A stretch of 64,000 nt of DNA. It comes from Isoetes taiwanensis. Lineage: Eukaryota > Streptophyta > Lycopodiopsida > Isoetales > Isoetaceae. Shown here piece by piece: positions 35,473 through 47,170 of this stretch. Position 1 is the first letter of the stretch, and each line of letters begins with the position of its first letter. The position numbers and the translations under genes are program-made. Where the stretch lies: positions 2,996,936 to 3,060,935 of the forward strand of contig JAJEKV010000002.1 in the NCBI GenBank assembly GCA_021234155.1, given 5' to 3'. The notes below the pieces were generated by a model, which was not told the origin of the DNA, searched no databases, and saw nothing but the letters and a program-made list of their open reading frames with translations.

Positions 35473-37262
35473 CACCCTCAAGCCCCAGCTGTCTACTCGA
35501 TCAAGCTTGTTATTTCAAATATTTGGTTTCCAAATTTGGAATCAAGATCTTTGCTTAAAGGAAAATTATGTCCATGATAGAACAAGGGAAAACATTCGTT
35601 CACGGCCCCAATGCATCATCTTCAATGGTTTGATTGAGATCGAGGACATTGCTGCAGGGCTCCTATTAACAAAATATAGATTCCAGTCTACATTAAACAA
35701 GCCTTGCAAGGACTTCTATTGAAGAATAAAGCAAAATTTCTATTAGTGTACATGATGCCTTCATTTAAAACCTGAAGTTGCAACCTGCAATTGTCAAATA
35801 TTTGTCATTTGGTTTATGGATGTCCTTACTCCGTATTTTAATCCAAATCTTGGGCACCTTAGAAGTAGAGCTCCACCAATCCATCTATTCTAGATCACTC
35901 AAGGGCTTGTTGGAGTTGTTGATAATATTCAAAAAATTAGCCTATCTAATAAACTAGTGTTAAGATTAAGTAAGTTCTTCTTTTCTTCTGATTCGATTTG
36001 TTGTTGATAGTTAAAAGCTACAAAGAGTGACTTGATGGGCTTCATTATTGACTGGTAAATTGACTTGATGGGCTTCATTATTTACTCAAACTCTTGTATT
36101 CACATCAAACATGTTGGTCAACCTAGCTAATACCTGATGCAATTGGATTGCAAATAACTGGATTACTAGTCAACTATTTGAATGTCAAAGGGGAGGACAC
36201 AATATTAGTGGCATTATATAATATCATAACATCGCACACAATAGCTTATTTGATACACTTGATTGTAGCTATAGGTATTAGTCTCATACTTATAAACATC
36301 CTTTGCCATAGATGGATTTGCATTTGCTTACTACACTAAGTCAAGATTTTCACACATTTTACAAGTGCTATGTACTAGAGCGCAATTTATTAAATCAAGA
36401 TTTTGATACATCTTACTAGTGTCAACAACAAAAAAATGTTGTTGATACATTTTGAACAAGAAAATGTTGTTGATACAGCATTTGACCAAAAGGATTCTAT
36501 GAGGGCCTTGAACTTGGTACATGATACTATTCTCTCGCATACTATGTGCTTGACATAATTTTAAATGAACTACCTGACTCACAAGAACAAGAAGGTGAAA
36601 TTAATTGCAAATACCTAGCTAAGTCTTCCATTCCACTCATTGAAATCCCCGCCAGCCCATAAACATTGCATAATTCCTCCTTAACATCGTCTCTTAATTT
36701 GTTAGGGTAGAAAAGCACTAACTGCTCGCACTGTCTCATTGTGTATTTGCGTTAAGATCTCCTCCTGCATCCTTATAGCAAAGCAAGCATTTGCATAACA
36801 TTTGAAGCAACTGTAATGAAATAAAGAACCTTATTTTAATCATTTTTGTGATTCTTGCCATCCACAAAACGGAAATGTCTTAATGCCTTCCCGTATTTTA
36901 AATGCACAACCAAAAACTACATGATACATGTCAAATATGTTCAATACAAAATGCTCCACTAAACTTTCCAAATGCCAAACTGAAAACTTGTTGTCCCTAA
37001 CTCTTGCTATTTGAAGGCACGAGTCTTTGCAATAAACATGCCACATCACATTAGCTTCCTTGGAATTCCCTTGAGTGCAGGAAGACCAAAAGGTGGCAAG
37101 GGTCTCTTATGTTCACTGTATAGCACTTGAATCTTCAATATATGTCGCACTTCAGTGTCTTTTTAACCCTGCCTTTCATATAGTTATATGCATGTTTCCA
37201 AGAGCCATATAATTTTGTTTCACAAAGCTATAGAATATTCTATTCATTTGCATACATTGCAG
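35473..37262. other. No gene recognised; small repeats
   Basis: No coding homology. The phrase gacttgatgggcttcattat is directly repeated near 36030 and 36062. A small cluster of inverted and direct copies of gttgttgatac lies at 36417-36480. Confidence 0.4.
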
Positions 37263-38150
37263 AAGAATAGAATAGAATAGAATAGAATAGAATAGAATAG
37301 AATAGAATAGAATAGAATAGAATAGAATAGAACAGAATAGTTTTTTTAACGTCCACGGAGACCAATAGGTCATGGGACCCATACAATGGGCCAGTACAAT
37401 CATTACTACTAGGATTAAAAAACCCCTGCCTCGAAAGGTTTTCAAGGGAAAAACCTTTGCAGTAATGATGATACTAGACAAGCTTAGATAATGACTACTG
37501 AGGGCTCAGTAATTGCAGACGTTTATCTAGAACCTAAGTCATGCACATGGTGCTACTGAAGTTGTGGAAGGAATGGAATGCTAAGGTCGAAAAATGATTC
37601 GGACTATCTCAAAAAGCGGGGCAACCTCGGAAGAGTATGGCTTTCATCTTCAATAACCTCATGGCGGCAACAAAGCAATATAGTCTCGTCAGCGGCAATT
37701 GCGCCGCCCCATCTACAATCCAATCCGTGCACTGTGGGACCCCGCGCGAATTGATGCAATAGCTACAAGCTTGTTCCCGGACAATGAAGCAAGCAAATAA
37801 GCTTGGGGCCCCGGTGCCAAAGTGGGATTTATGTGTGCATGATAATGACCGAGCCACTTGGGCCAAAGTAATCTGGTCCCCATATCTTTTGAGAAAAACG
37901 ACCATTAAGATATTGTTGCAAAAGCTCAGATCGAATCGGCAAGCATCGCAGCGCTGCTCGTTGCAATGTGCCAACGAAAGCAAACCATGTAGTGCAATGC
38001 TCTTTCCAACATCGCTTCAAACGCTGAGGAGATTCAGCCATGGCAAGTGCAAGAACAGGATACCTAACATCATCCATGTGGTGCACCTTGCAGATATAGT
38101 GGAGATGGCGCTTCATGGCAGAATGAAGATGCAACAGCATTTGTAGTATT
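37263..38150 (-). mobile_element. LINE 3' part with long (ATTCT)n tail
   Basis: On the minus strand the element ends with about 15 ATTCT repeats (37263-37340). The 130 bp before the tail (37348-37478) match the terminus at 29.61-29.75 kb, including cgaggcaggggttttttaat and ggtctccgtggacgt. Upstream, degenerate coding sequence at 38140-37609 (for example LKRCWKEHCTTWFAFVG) probably represents the C-terminus of the polyprotein. It is heavily decayed. Confidence 0.65.
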
Positions 38151-39600
38151 TCTTAATCCATACACGCTAAGAGTACGTACAGTTGAAATGAACATGGAGA
38201 ATGCTTACTTGTAAATTTAAATTCTCCCATCCATTGTTGCCCCAATTTCCAGGCACAAAGCCTACATTCCACAGGGTTGGCATTTGTATTGACGCCCCTT
38301 GTTGCATAAACTTGACAGAATCTGCCATATCATGCTTGAAGCAATTATCGTATAGGTTCTAAATAAAAAACATCAAGACTTGATCATATACTTGTCAAAA
38401 AAGCTTCTCGCCAGATTTTACGTGTCTTCCGTAAGAGTGCTTCCTCAATAAGATGAATACCTTTATTCTTGCAAATCCTTCATGGGAGATACATGAAACT
38501 ATTTACTTATTTGGCATGGCAGAAGTGCATATAAGACAAACAATTACACAAACAAAAGATACAATACGAACAAACTGTCTATCTCTGCACATTCAATAGA
38601 CCTTGCAGTAAATAACTTGCCACCAATATTGGCATCACGAAAGGCTTCAACATTTACGTACATCTTGAGTTCCAACACATCCCCATTTCAAAACCGTAAA
38701 GGATCCATCTCTCGGTCAGTCTATTTGGCAAATCCATTCCATCAATAACAATCCCATGCTTGACAATCGCCATCTCATGTTATAGTTTCAATAAACATAC
38801 ACAACTTTTTAGAAGCATAGTTTTCTAAGCCTGCTCATTGACAAGCTTGCGGCTCGGTAGCATTTAAAACCTACTAGGCCATAATGGTTACGTGTTAGTC
38901 AAGAAAAATAAGGTATTTTAGCACCTCTCAACAAATATAGAAAGCAATGGAATGACAGCTTCCTAATCCAATATGTGACTATGCACGCATCTATTGGAGA
39001 GGACAAACCACATGACCGACATTGTCTCGCGTGGAATATAAAATGCGAGAGACAAACCAAGAAAGAGCCGACAACGCCTTTCTAGTAGGGATAATGGGAA
39101 CGAAAGAAGTTTGCCATCCTCTCCAATAAAATCCGGACGCTCATTTGGTCTTCTACTAGTACAAGTCTTCATATCTATTCTAATCATATAGATAAAAGAT
39201 TTGTTTAAGTGCTAATAGCATTGACATTTTTTAGAAATCAAAAACTTAAAAACTTAGAATACTTACTCTATTATTAGGTCTCTAATAACACCAGGTAATA
39301 CCCCATCTTGTAGACAAGCAAATTTGAATAGATAAGTCTCCAAGTTCATCGCATTTTCTCATGTGGCATCCCCTCAAGAAAATATTATTGCTTCCGAGAT
39401 GTTGAATAAATATGTTACTAGCTTTTCAAGCACTTGAGGAAGCCGTAGGGTGCAAAATAGTTTGCCTAGAGAATGAACAGGTAGTTACCAAATTGCAAAG
39501 AGAAAAGTAAGCCTCCTACTTCTCCAACAAATATCAGCTCATTTGTACTTGCTACCGGCTATTTGAATGTCAAGCACCTTCTCAAATTCTCAACAGATAA
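38151..39600. other. No gene recognised
   Basis: No coding homology identified on either strand. Short open frames near 38963-39187 and plus-strand chance frames do not match a family I know. Confidence 0.4.
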
Positions 39601-39654
39601 AATCTAGAGTTACAAAGACTTCACCAGGAGGCAATTTGGGCTCCATGCGGTGCA

Positions 39655-40252
39655 TCATAATAATTGCCATACATGATGTGAAGACATCAAAGAATCCAGG
39701 TTCCAAGTATATCTGCTTACCAATGGACAACTCATTGTCCATGTAAATCCGCACGGTGGCTGTCTAACGATATTCATGGCTCGAAGATAATTTACGTGTC
39801 CTGTCTCCACAGTCTTCCTTTCTTTCGAGTTACGAGGCGGAACTTGAGAGAATGGGAAGGAATCTGAGGAGCAAGTGTAGCTTAGTACCATTAAATACGT
39901 CTAATGGGATACAATATCCTCGAAAACTAAAATTTCTTGAAATATGACCAACACCCAAAGCTGAATGTGCCTTTTCTTCGCTCAATTTGAGAAGATTTTC
40001 CATTAACTCCTGAGAGTTGTGTACTGAAATTCCATTCACTTCTTGAAGAGCATATCCAACTTTTAGATGTGGAAAAAGAGGCAATTGCGGAGAAATACTG
40101 CACTGCGAGTCAACTAGAGTACAGTTACTTAAAATTTGAGAAATATAATTGGCATGGACAAATGACATATCAAAACCCCCAAATTGTGAGAATAAAATGG
40201 AAACAACAGCAATGGAAGGGACTGCAAAATCAACCAGCATCCTGCACAACAC
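39655..40252 (-). pseudogene. Possible site-2 protease (S2P, M50) C-terminal fragment
   Basis: Minus-strand 40252-39830 reads LFPHLKVGYALQEVNGISVH and NSQELMENLLKL, PDZ-like in the position expected in plant S2P, then ISRNFSFRGYCIP. In a shifted frame 39891-39655 follows SYTCSSDSFPFSQVPPRN and RAMNIVRQPPCGFTWTM. This Cys-rich order resembles the luminal C-terminal part of S2P, an intramembrane metalloprotease that releases membrane-bound transcription factors. The HExxH active site and the other membrane helices are absent and the frame is broken, so it is a pseudogene at best. The assignment rests on pattern memory. Confidence 0.4.
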
Positions 40253-40369
40253 AGGAGTAGCAAACAGTAAAGTTTAAAAATAAAGGGATTTTAAGAAACA
40301 AAACAAATCTGAACGAAAGAAAATAGGAAGATGGGAAAACAAAGAGCAGTGTAAGCAATTTAAAATATG

Positions 40370-40920
40370 GGGGCTGACCAAGCCATGGGGCCAATTGGTA
40401 AACTTCCTTGACGCATGAACAGAAGTTATTGCATCCATGAGAGTGCATTTCTTGAAAGCATTCTTTCAAAACAGGCTCATGCATCATACAGCTTCCCGCA
40501 GTTACCATACATACTAATAAGAGCATTACTAATATATACATCTGACTCATATCCATCCTCAATAATGAGACTGTGGATGCACTTACCCTCTCCAAGCATT
40601 GATTGACTCCCATATGCATCAAGAAGGCTTACATATGTAAAGTTGTCAGGCACCATATTCTCCAATAGCATACTTCTAAAGGCACTGAGAGCCTCTCTCC
40701 CATGCGTGTGCAGAGCTCATAGAGAAATCATGACATCCTCCATGCTTCCAAGCTTGCAATACATGTCAACTATAGAGTCTCCATTGAGTGCATTATGGAT
40801 AAAGCTTATAGTTGTGCTCAATGCAGAGTGGGAAAAAGAAAATGATGCCGCTTGTTCTGTCTGCCATGCTCATGAAAAGATAGATGTTCCAACCTTATGT
40901 ATTAAGAATTGAGGCCTTGC
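40370..40920 (-). pseudogene. PPR protein fragment
   Basis: Minus-strand translation shows two to three PPR motifs: DSIVDMYCKLGSMEDV, then MVPDNFTYVSLLDAYGS and GKCIHSLIIEDG, YISNALISMYGNCGKLYDA. Frames are interrupted (for example near 40715) and no start, E domain or DYW domain is present. It lies just upstream, on the same strand, of the S2P-like fragment, but the two families are unrelated. Confidence 0.8.
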
Positions 40921-40939
40921 ATCAGCAAATTGTCTCGCT

Positions 40940-41311
40940 CTAAACCTGATTGAGAGATCTTGCAAGTGCATCAAAAGAAAACACAGGAACCAAAAATAAA
41001 GTTATATGGCAGATATCTGAGGTTTTACGTACAAAATTCCCGAGGTTATCCGAGAAAATAGAATAAAAAAACCAAAGGAGAGAGATAAAATAGAAGTACC
41101 ATAATTTAGAGGCAATGCCGAATGATTTCTTGACGAAAATACTGTAACTGCAATCTCTGGGGTGTCTTGCCCCTATGGCAAGAGCATCTGAAAGGCCTCT
41201 GCCATCGACAGCAAGGGAAGTGGCTGGAAGCAGAACAAGCAAATGCAACAGCAGATTAGGCCATTTCGGCATAGGGAAATCGGTTTCGGCAAGGAAAACC
41301 TGACGGGGCAA
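40940..41311 (-). CDS. Unrecognised frame with signal-peptide-like start
   Basis: The minus-strand frame has a hydrophobic N-terminal segment (PNLLLHLLVLLPATSLAVDG) typical of a secretory signal, followed by about 80 unremarkable residues with a second hydrophobic stretch (YFYFISLLWFFYSIF). It could be a first exon. I cannot name it, and it may not be expressed. The region 41285-41350 contains a direct repeat of ggcaaagatcatttg. Confidence 0.25.
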   Translation of the reverse strand: MPRQVFLAETDFPMPKWPNLLLHLLVLLPATSLAVDGRGLSDALAIGARHPRDCSYSIFVKKSFGIASKLWYFYFISLLWFFYSIFSDNLGNFVRKTSDICHITLFLVPVFSFDALARSLNQV

Positions 41312-41506
41312 AGATCATTTGGCTGTTGTTCGGGCAAAGATCATTTGCCTGCGAAGGAATGGGGCTGGATGACCGAGAGTTTACAGGCAGCAGCCAGTTT
41401 GGAGCAGTCACCAGCATATGCTAGGCATATGCCGGCATATACTTGGATATGCCCACATACCCACATAAACGAGGGTTTGCCCCCCTAGGGGCAACCCAAA
41501 AATGAG

Positions 41507-43920
41507 ATGATTAAGCATCCATCAGTCATGCCAGAGATTGCTGACCTTTTGCCAATAAATCCTAAAACAATGCAACCTATATGCATTGCTCGTTTGGAAG
41601 AAATTAAGAATGAAAATACAAGGTTTGTTGTTATTGAAGGACAACATTCTATGCTGGCTATGCAAATGCTCTCTAATGAAAGTCCAAAATTGAAGGAGAG
41701 GTAGGGAATGAGAGCGGCAAGAATCGTAGCTCATGATACCTCAAATGGAGATATCATCTGAAGCTAATAAAAAGAATGAGAAAAATAGGTTTGTATCACC
41801 TTTTCTGGACATGTTGCAACAAGCTAGAGCACAATGGGAGATTTTGGGATGGGTGAAAGCATGCTACGGTGTACCACTTTTGGAACCCTCAAAAGTACCT
41901 ACACTGGGTACTTTAAATCTGGTACTTTCATAGTTTTCTTTCCATTGAAATCAATTGAAATTTTTTGAATTAAAGGTCAATAACATGTCAATCTATAGTA
42001 TCAAAGGATAGCAATACCATTAGAGACTAAAATGAATGGACTAACTCTCAAATCTATTATTTATTAAGACATTTGTGCGAGTTCCCAGTACCCAGTACTG
42101 GGTACTTTTTTGGGTAGTTTTGCACTCCCTAAAAGGTAATTTATATGGTACACCCTAGCATGCTTTCACCCGGATCTCCTCCGAAAACTATCCAAGGGAT
42201 ATCAACAAGCAAAGAGTTTAAGGTAATCTAACTTTACCCTTACTTCCAATATTCTTTATCCCAGGATGCTTATGCTTATTAACCAATAAATATAATACTT
42301 TTTTCTTTATCTTAGGAGTTTGAACAAATTGCAAAGGTGCATTTGGAAAAGCATCGGTTCCTGTCATTTATAATCTTCTGACAACAAAGAAAGATATATT
42401 TGACAAATGGGCAAAAGCTATTGACCTTTATAATAAAGGAGAATTGCCAGATTCAAAAGGTGATGCAGGTAAGCCTAGAAGTGAAAAAGACATTCAACTT
42501 TCTTTCTTCCGCTGCACCCAGCAATTAGAGACAAAAGAGTTGAACAAAGTAGCATGTGCATTGTTGGATGGAAGGGTTTCTTGGAATAAAGGTGGGTCAG
42601 AAGAAAAGACTATGCAAATAAGCTCAAAGAAACATGGGTTCTAAAATGTGGGATTGTAGCCCATATGAGAAGGTATATTTGTGATTAGAATCTCATTTTG
42701 TCTAAGTTGTTTTAAGAGAGCCCAACTATAGCTAAGTCATGGCAACAGATAAGAGGATATTGTAAAAAATGTTCCAAGGTGAGCTCAATAAGAGTGCTAC
42801 TAATGCTGATATGCCAAGCCTTGCCACAAGCCATCTTGAAGCGATGTGGGATATGGATCATGGCTGTATGAGATCGGATTATAGTGGTGTTGTAGTATAC
42901 AATGTCAGTCCAGGCATCTCAAAAACAAGAGATGTTCGTATTTCTGAGAGAGACAGTTCAATAGATTTAATCGTTGCTCATACACAGGGTGGTTGGAAAA
43001 AGGATGATTTTAAGGACCTTATCAATTTAACGGCTGATATAAATAAAGAGGTACATCATGAACCCTAAACTTCATATTCTAACTATTTCGTTTGCATTGA
43101 TTTTTACAGGGTTCTTACTCTTATGTTTTCTTTTTGAGGCTACAGGAGATCCCTTATTGTGAAGAAATCCTACGAGCTATTGAAGGAAATGTTGAGCTAT
43201 ATTATGGCTACCAGGAGCTATACATTTCAAAATACAAGGACATTGTTTCACTAGAAATATATGTCATTCTTGCACTTGTTTCAAAGAGTACAAACGCATC
43301 ACTTAAAGATATTGTATACAAAAAGTTGAAGGGGTTGCTTTTCTTTCATAAGGATGAGCTACCATTGAGCTTTGATCCTGGAATTAATATTGAAGATTCT
43401 AAAGAGTTGGATCTCCATTGCAATCCATTGAGCTATTCTATGGTCGATGGTTTGAATGGTGGCTCAATTGTGAAAAATCCAGTATTACGCAATGCAGCAT
43501 TGAAGTTGATCGAGTGCTTCTCCCGTCCAAATCAAACAGTATTGGAAGTTAATTGTGGAGGTAACATTGCACGTGAAGCATTGCTGCTTTGGGAGGCAAG
43601 CAGTTGTCTTAACAGAGAACAGTGTACAAAAGACTGCCATTCAATCCATTATGTCCATGTTTTCTAAAATGGATCTCTTTGATATACTAAAAAAGGCAGC
43701 CCCCAGTTCGCAATTGCAAGGACCGTTGTTTCCCAAGACTGACATTCAAACAGCAGAATGCACTTTGTCTTTGAAGTCATCTAGAGTGTTAGAACCAGAG
43801 ACAATGATGGTTGAGGATGAAGCTATCAAGAAAAACCAACTAGAAAATATTGTGCATGATACAAACAGAGTTGTAGAAGATGGACAAGTCATGCTTATGG
43901 AACCAGTAGATGAAGAATAA
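41507..43920 (+). pseudogene. ParB-like / DNA-methyltransferase-like gene, broken (copy I)
   Basis: Several exon-like pieces lie in order. 41507-41704: ParB-like, with ICIARLEEIKNENTRF then VVIEGQHSMLAMQML, the (D/E)GQH pattern. 41733-41850 continues in 42172-42222 once the MITE between them is removed. 42317-42640: SVPVIYNLLTTKKDIFDKWA. 42769-43050: SSIDLIVAHTQGGWKKDDFK, where a methyltransferase motif IV (DPPY) would lie but is degenerate. 43111-43590: YVFFLRLQEIPYCEEILRAI and LRNAALKLIECF, then TVLEVNCGGNIAREALLL, a motif-I-like glycine loop. A frameshift follows at about 43590 (GRQAVVLTENSV), then an acidic tail to 43920. Motif order IV then I is that of beta-class N4/N6 methyltransferases. 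Stops and missing catalytic residues argue against activity. Confidence 0.5.
41851..42171. mobile_element. MITE, 321 bp, inserted in the ParB-like exon
   Basis: Ends are 26-bp inverted repeats with one mismatch, starting GGGTGAAAGCATGCTA, at 41851-41876 and 42146-42171. The element is flanked on both sides by ggat, a possible 4-bp target duplication. Removing it together with one ggat restores an open frame across the site (QWEILG then SPPKTIQG). It has no coding capacity. Internally it repeats gtac/gggtactt words. Confidence 0.85.
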
Positions 43921-44336
43921 GTTAATGACGATGATAGGAATAAGGTTGTGGTAGAAGAACCAACGCATGACAAACAAGCTTTAGGGGATGCAATTGAAGT
44001 TGTATTGCAAGAGAAATATACAGAGGAGAATAAAGGTGAAAAACTTTACTCTTTTTATTTTACAAAGAAGCATTCATTTTTTAGAGCTTATGGACCTGAT
44101 GTATAGCAAGAAATTAGAAATACCGGCAAAGATCTTAATATTGATGAATATGGTTCATTTTTAATGTAGTTTTTCTTGTGCATGTGTAGGAATGTGACAT
44201 GGATGAATATGACACTCTTCAGCCATTATGAAAACGAAAGAAGAACTTGAGATCTATCATGATATTGCGCTTTTGTACTGAAAACTTATAAAAAACTTGT
44301 TGCTTTATTTGTGTGTTTATAATGTGTAGTCATTTC

Positions 44337-44366
44337 TCTTATCTTATCTTATCTTATGTTATCTTC
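44337..44366. repeat. (CTTAT)n microsatellite
   Basis: Five or so cttat units, one changed. It is unrelated to the LINE TATTC tails because no LINE terminus precedes it. Confidence 0.6.
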
Positions 44367-44416
44367 TACCTCTTTTTGGTAACTAATGTACTATTATTGT
44401 CGATGGATTTTTAGAT

Positions 44417-44950
44417 ATGGAAGCACATCAAAAGAGGGGGAGAAATCTGATTATTTTTTATATGAATGAAGTCTTATTAAAATGTGCACGTATGAAGGAT
44501 AAATATGAAATTATTGTTAGACCGAACTGCCTTACATTTATCGAACACTTATTAAGCTTTACAGAAGTTGCAATATGGATAACAATGAATGAGAATAGCA
44601 CGATGACATGCTTAGAAAACATTATATAGACACATAAAGTTTTTAAATTTTTGTGGAGTCAAATAAAATGCACAAACTTGGGGCATGATAATCTTATGCA
44701 TAAAAAACCCCTTTTTGTTAAAGATCTCAATAAAGTGTGGAGAAGATATCCAGAATACAATGTCCACAATACTATCCTAGTTGATGATGATTATCGCAAC
44801 TCATTTTGAAATCCAGATCATGTGGTATTGCATCCTTTTCGATATTCGGGAGACAATGATGCTATTCTTGACCAACACCTTATTGCCATATTTACGAGAT
44901 GCATGTGACTTTGGAAATACGCAAGAGGACGCAATTTTGGAACCATCATC
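44417..44950 (+). pseudogene. NLI/FCP1-like phosphatase fragment
   Basis: The plus-strand frame reads YEIIVRPNCLTFIEHLLSFT and EVAIWITMNE, where this family has a RP-x-C-x-FL and xWSSR-type region. After a stop at 44626 it continues FLWSQIKCTNLGHDNL, KPLFVKDLNKVWRRYP and NTILVDDDYRNSF, where the family has the conserved TLLIDDSP block. The family dephosphorylates proteins such as the RNA polymerase II C-terminal domain. The catalytic DxDx(T/V)L motif appears to be lost (FYMNEVLL) and there are at least three stops. It follows the methyltransferase-like pseudogene on the same strand at 500 bp, so it may have been its C-terminal part. Confidence 0.6.
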
Positions 44951-46030
44951 CAATGATCTTCAAAGATCTTTGTATTATGCTTGTGAATGTTGGGCCCCTA
45001 GAGAAAATGTCGGGTCAGCTCCTAGATCTGAGACTGAGTCTACGTTTCCTGTACCAGATTGTAGTGATAGTAAAGCAAGCAATTCTTGTCATGACGGTAA
45101 GCTTTTCCCTAAAAGGTGTATAAGAAGCAGCAATGAGGTTAGGATTGCAAATGCTACAACGATATTGTTGGCTGTTAATTCTGGGTATCAAGGTAGACGT
45201 ATACATTCACGTGTTGCAAGATAGTATTTATAGAATCTAGGATGCAAAAAGATTAATGATCTTTGCTTGTATTTGATCATTAATTTAATATGTGAACTTG
45301 GATATTATTTTTAACTATATGAGCCTTATAATGGCATCTCATTGTTCAGATATTCTCTTTGAGACCCTTGTATTATCAAATATTTTACATAATGAACTCA
45401 TTAACCAGTGCCAGAATTATTGTTTAATGATGTTAAGCATGTATATTTTGGTGTACTTTGTTTTTTTATGAATGAGCTTGTACATTTCATATTATTTCAT
45501 ATATAGCCTTGGAAGATGTTTATTTTGAAACATGGTTTATTGTTACAAGAAATTTATCGCGGCGGCCAAGGCCGCCACGAACATTTCTCTTTCCCAAACT
45601 ACCTTGGCTAGAATTTTACCTACTGTGTGATTCTCCTCTTGGAAATTTGTTTCAATTCAATCTCACTTATACAGCCATAAGTTTGTCTAACCCTTTGGCA
45701 AAATCACCACAAATCTTTTTGCATTCTTCCCTTATTGCGAAGCCGTTTCTCACTGGAGCTTGATGCTTTTCTTCTCCTCAAATGTTACCAACAAGCAATG
45801 TGGACGAGGGTTAAGAAACTTGAGTAACAACATGCATAAATTATTCAATGTTATATCCCCTTCCCAGCACATCTCCTGATCTTGCCAATAAATGACAACT
45901 CATAGGTTCTACATTTCAAGATTTGATATATCATGATCCGAATGATGATACTTGTCATTCCCATAGCTGTAAAATTTGGAATATTCATCTTTTCTCTCAA
46001 ACTGTATGAACTTTGGAACATTCTGAACAC
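44951..46030. other. No gene recognised; GC-rich palindrome
   Basis: No coding homology. At 45560-45578 a GC-rich inverted repeat (ggcggccaaggccgcc) stands out from AT-rich surroundings; a similar one (ggcggcgccgc ... gcgatctaag-type arms) is near 56567-56600. Such GC-rich foldbacks are often parts of plant DNA transposons. Confidence 0.4.
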
Positions 46031-46101
46031 CATTTCATATAAACTTCTCCGTGGACGATAAAAAATCTATTCTATTCTATTTTATTCTATTCTATTCTAT
46101 A
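46031..46101 (+). mobile_element. Truncated LINE terminus with TATTC tail
   Basis: ctccgtggacgataaaaaat followed by a (TATTC)n run at 46067-46101. It matches the last bases of the LINEs at 29.6 and 37.3 kb in reverse orientation, and little body remains. Confidence 0.6.
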
Positions 46102-46539
46102 ATACATTTACTACCATGGTATGCTGAGAACGAAGTTTTTTAGATTTTTCAAATGTCTAAAGTTTGAAAAAATTATTGTTGTACGCAAGCAGAATGGTGG
46201 AATGGTGAGAAAATATCACCTGTACCAGAAAAATAAGGCAATTAGAGACAACTAGAGACAGAAGGATAGCATTAGAATTTACAATTAACTATTACATATT
46301 TAAGGAACTACGGATTTGACTAGAAAAGTGCTTGTATAATACAGATGTGTTTCCAACAGCTTATATAAGACATCTTGGAATGTGCTTTCAAGTAATTATT
46401 TACACTAATAACACTTGTGGATAAACTCAAAGTTCCCTCTAGCAAATGATCCATCCTGCCCTGCTATTATTTTGCAACAAAAATTACAATTGTCGAAACC
46501 AAAACTATAATATAAAGCTATAACAGTACAGGACCGATA

Positions 46540-47170
46540 CATCCTTTTACTGTCAGTAGCCATCCTTTGCTGTTGCTCAGGACTTTTAGCTAAAATAGTT
46601 AAGTAATCACAATAAAGTGTACCAGTAACCCCCACCTGCAGTGTCCAGTATAACAAACGTGGTAGCTGGTTTTCCAGGTCCCCAACAACAAGCTAGTACT
46701 CGTGCTATGCCATCAAAATTCTCCTCCTTAGATGGCTGGTAGTATGGGGCAGTGCAAACCAATTCCCAGGACTGTTCTTGCCACGTTTTAGCAATCCACT
46801 CTTTTACTTGGGTAATTAGCCTTCGCATTTCTATTTCCATGTGTGAAATAAGAAAGCTCTATAATAATTCTTTTAGTATTTGTTTGCGTTCTTCATTCCA
46901 AAGCTTCGCCATGGTGCTCAACCTATCACTTGTATACATAGATATCAGCTCTACCTGTAGCTTATTTTGCACATAATCTTGTGATAGACCAACATGTACC
47001 TGTAGAATGGATTCTTGTTGTTCAGCCTTTTGTATTAGCAACCACTGTCCATCATTAAATTTTTCAATGGGCTTTTGGTGCAACTACTTCACTTCTGCAT
47101 ATTGATGAGATGCGTCAATAACTTTTTTAACTTTGTTGGTGAGGTAGAGACTTCTGCATTTTCTATATAG
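46540..47170 (-). pseudogene. SPT6 transcription elongation factor fragment
   Basis: The minus strand from about 47165 reads KLKKVIDASHQYAEVK, a stop, LHQKPIEKFNDGQWLLIQKA, then ISMYTSDRLSTMAKLWNEER. In a new frame follows VLACCWGPGKPATTFVILD, and in another GTLYCDYLTILAKSPEQQQ. The blocks FxxxxWLLIQKA, AxLWNExRK and RVLACCWGPGKPxTTFVxLD are characteristic of plant SPT6, the nuclear histone chaperone that travels with RNA polymerase II. Only this central segment is present, with several frameshifts and a stop. It may be a retrocopy or a duplicated fragment. Confidence 0.8.

Noticed and set aside
46752-46976. Plus-strand gene
   Set aside because: It is the antisense of the SPT6 fragment, whose minus-strand translation matches a known family.
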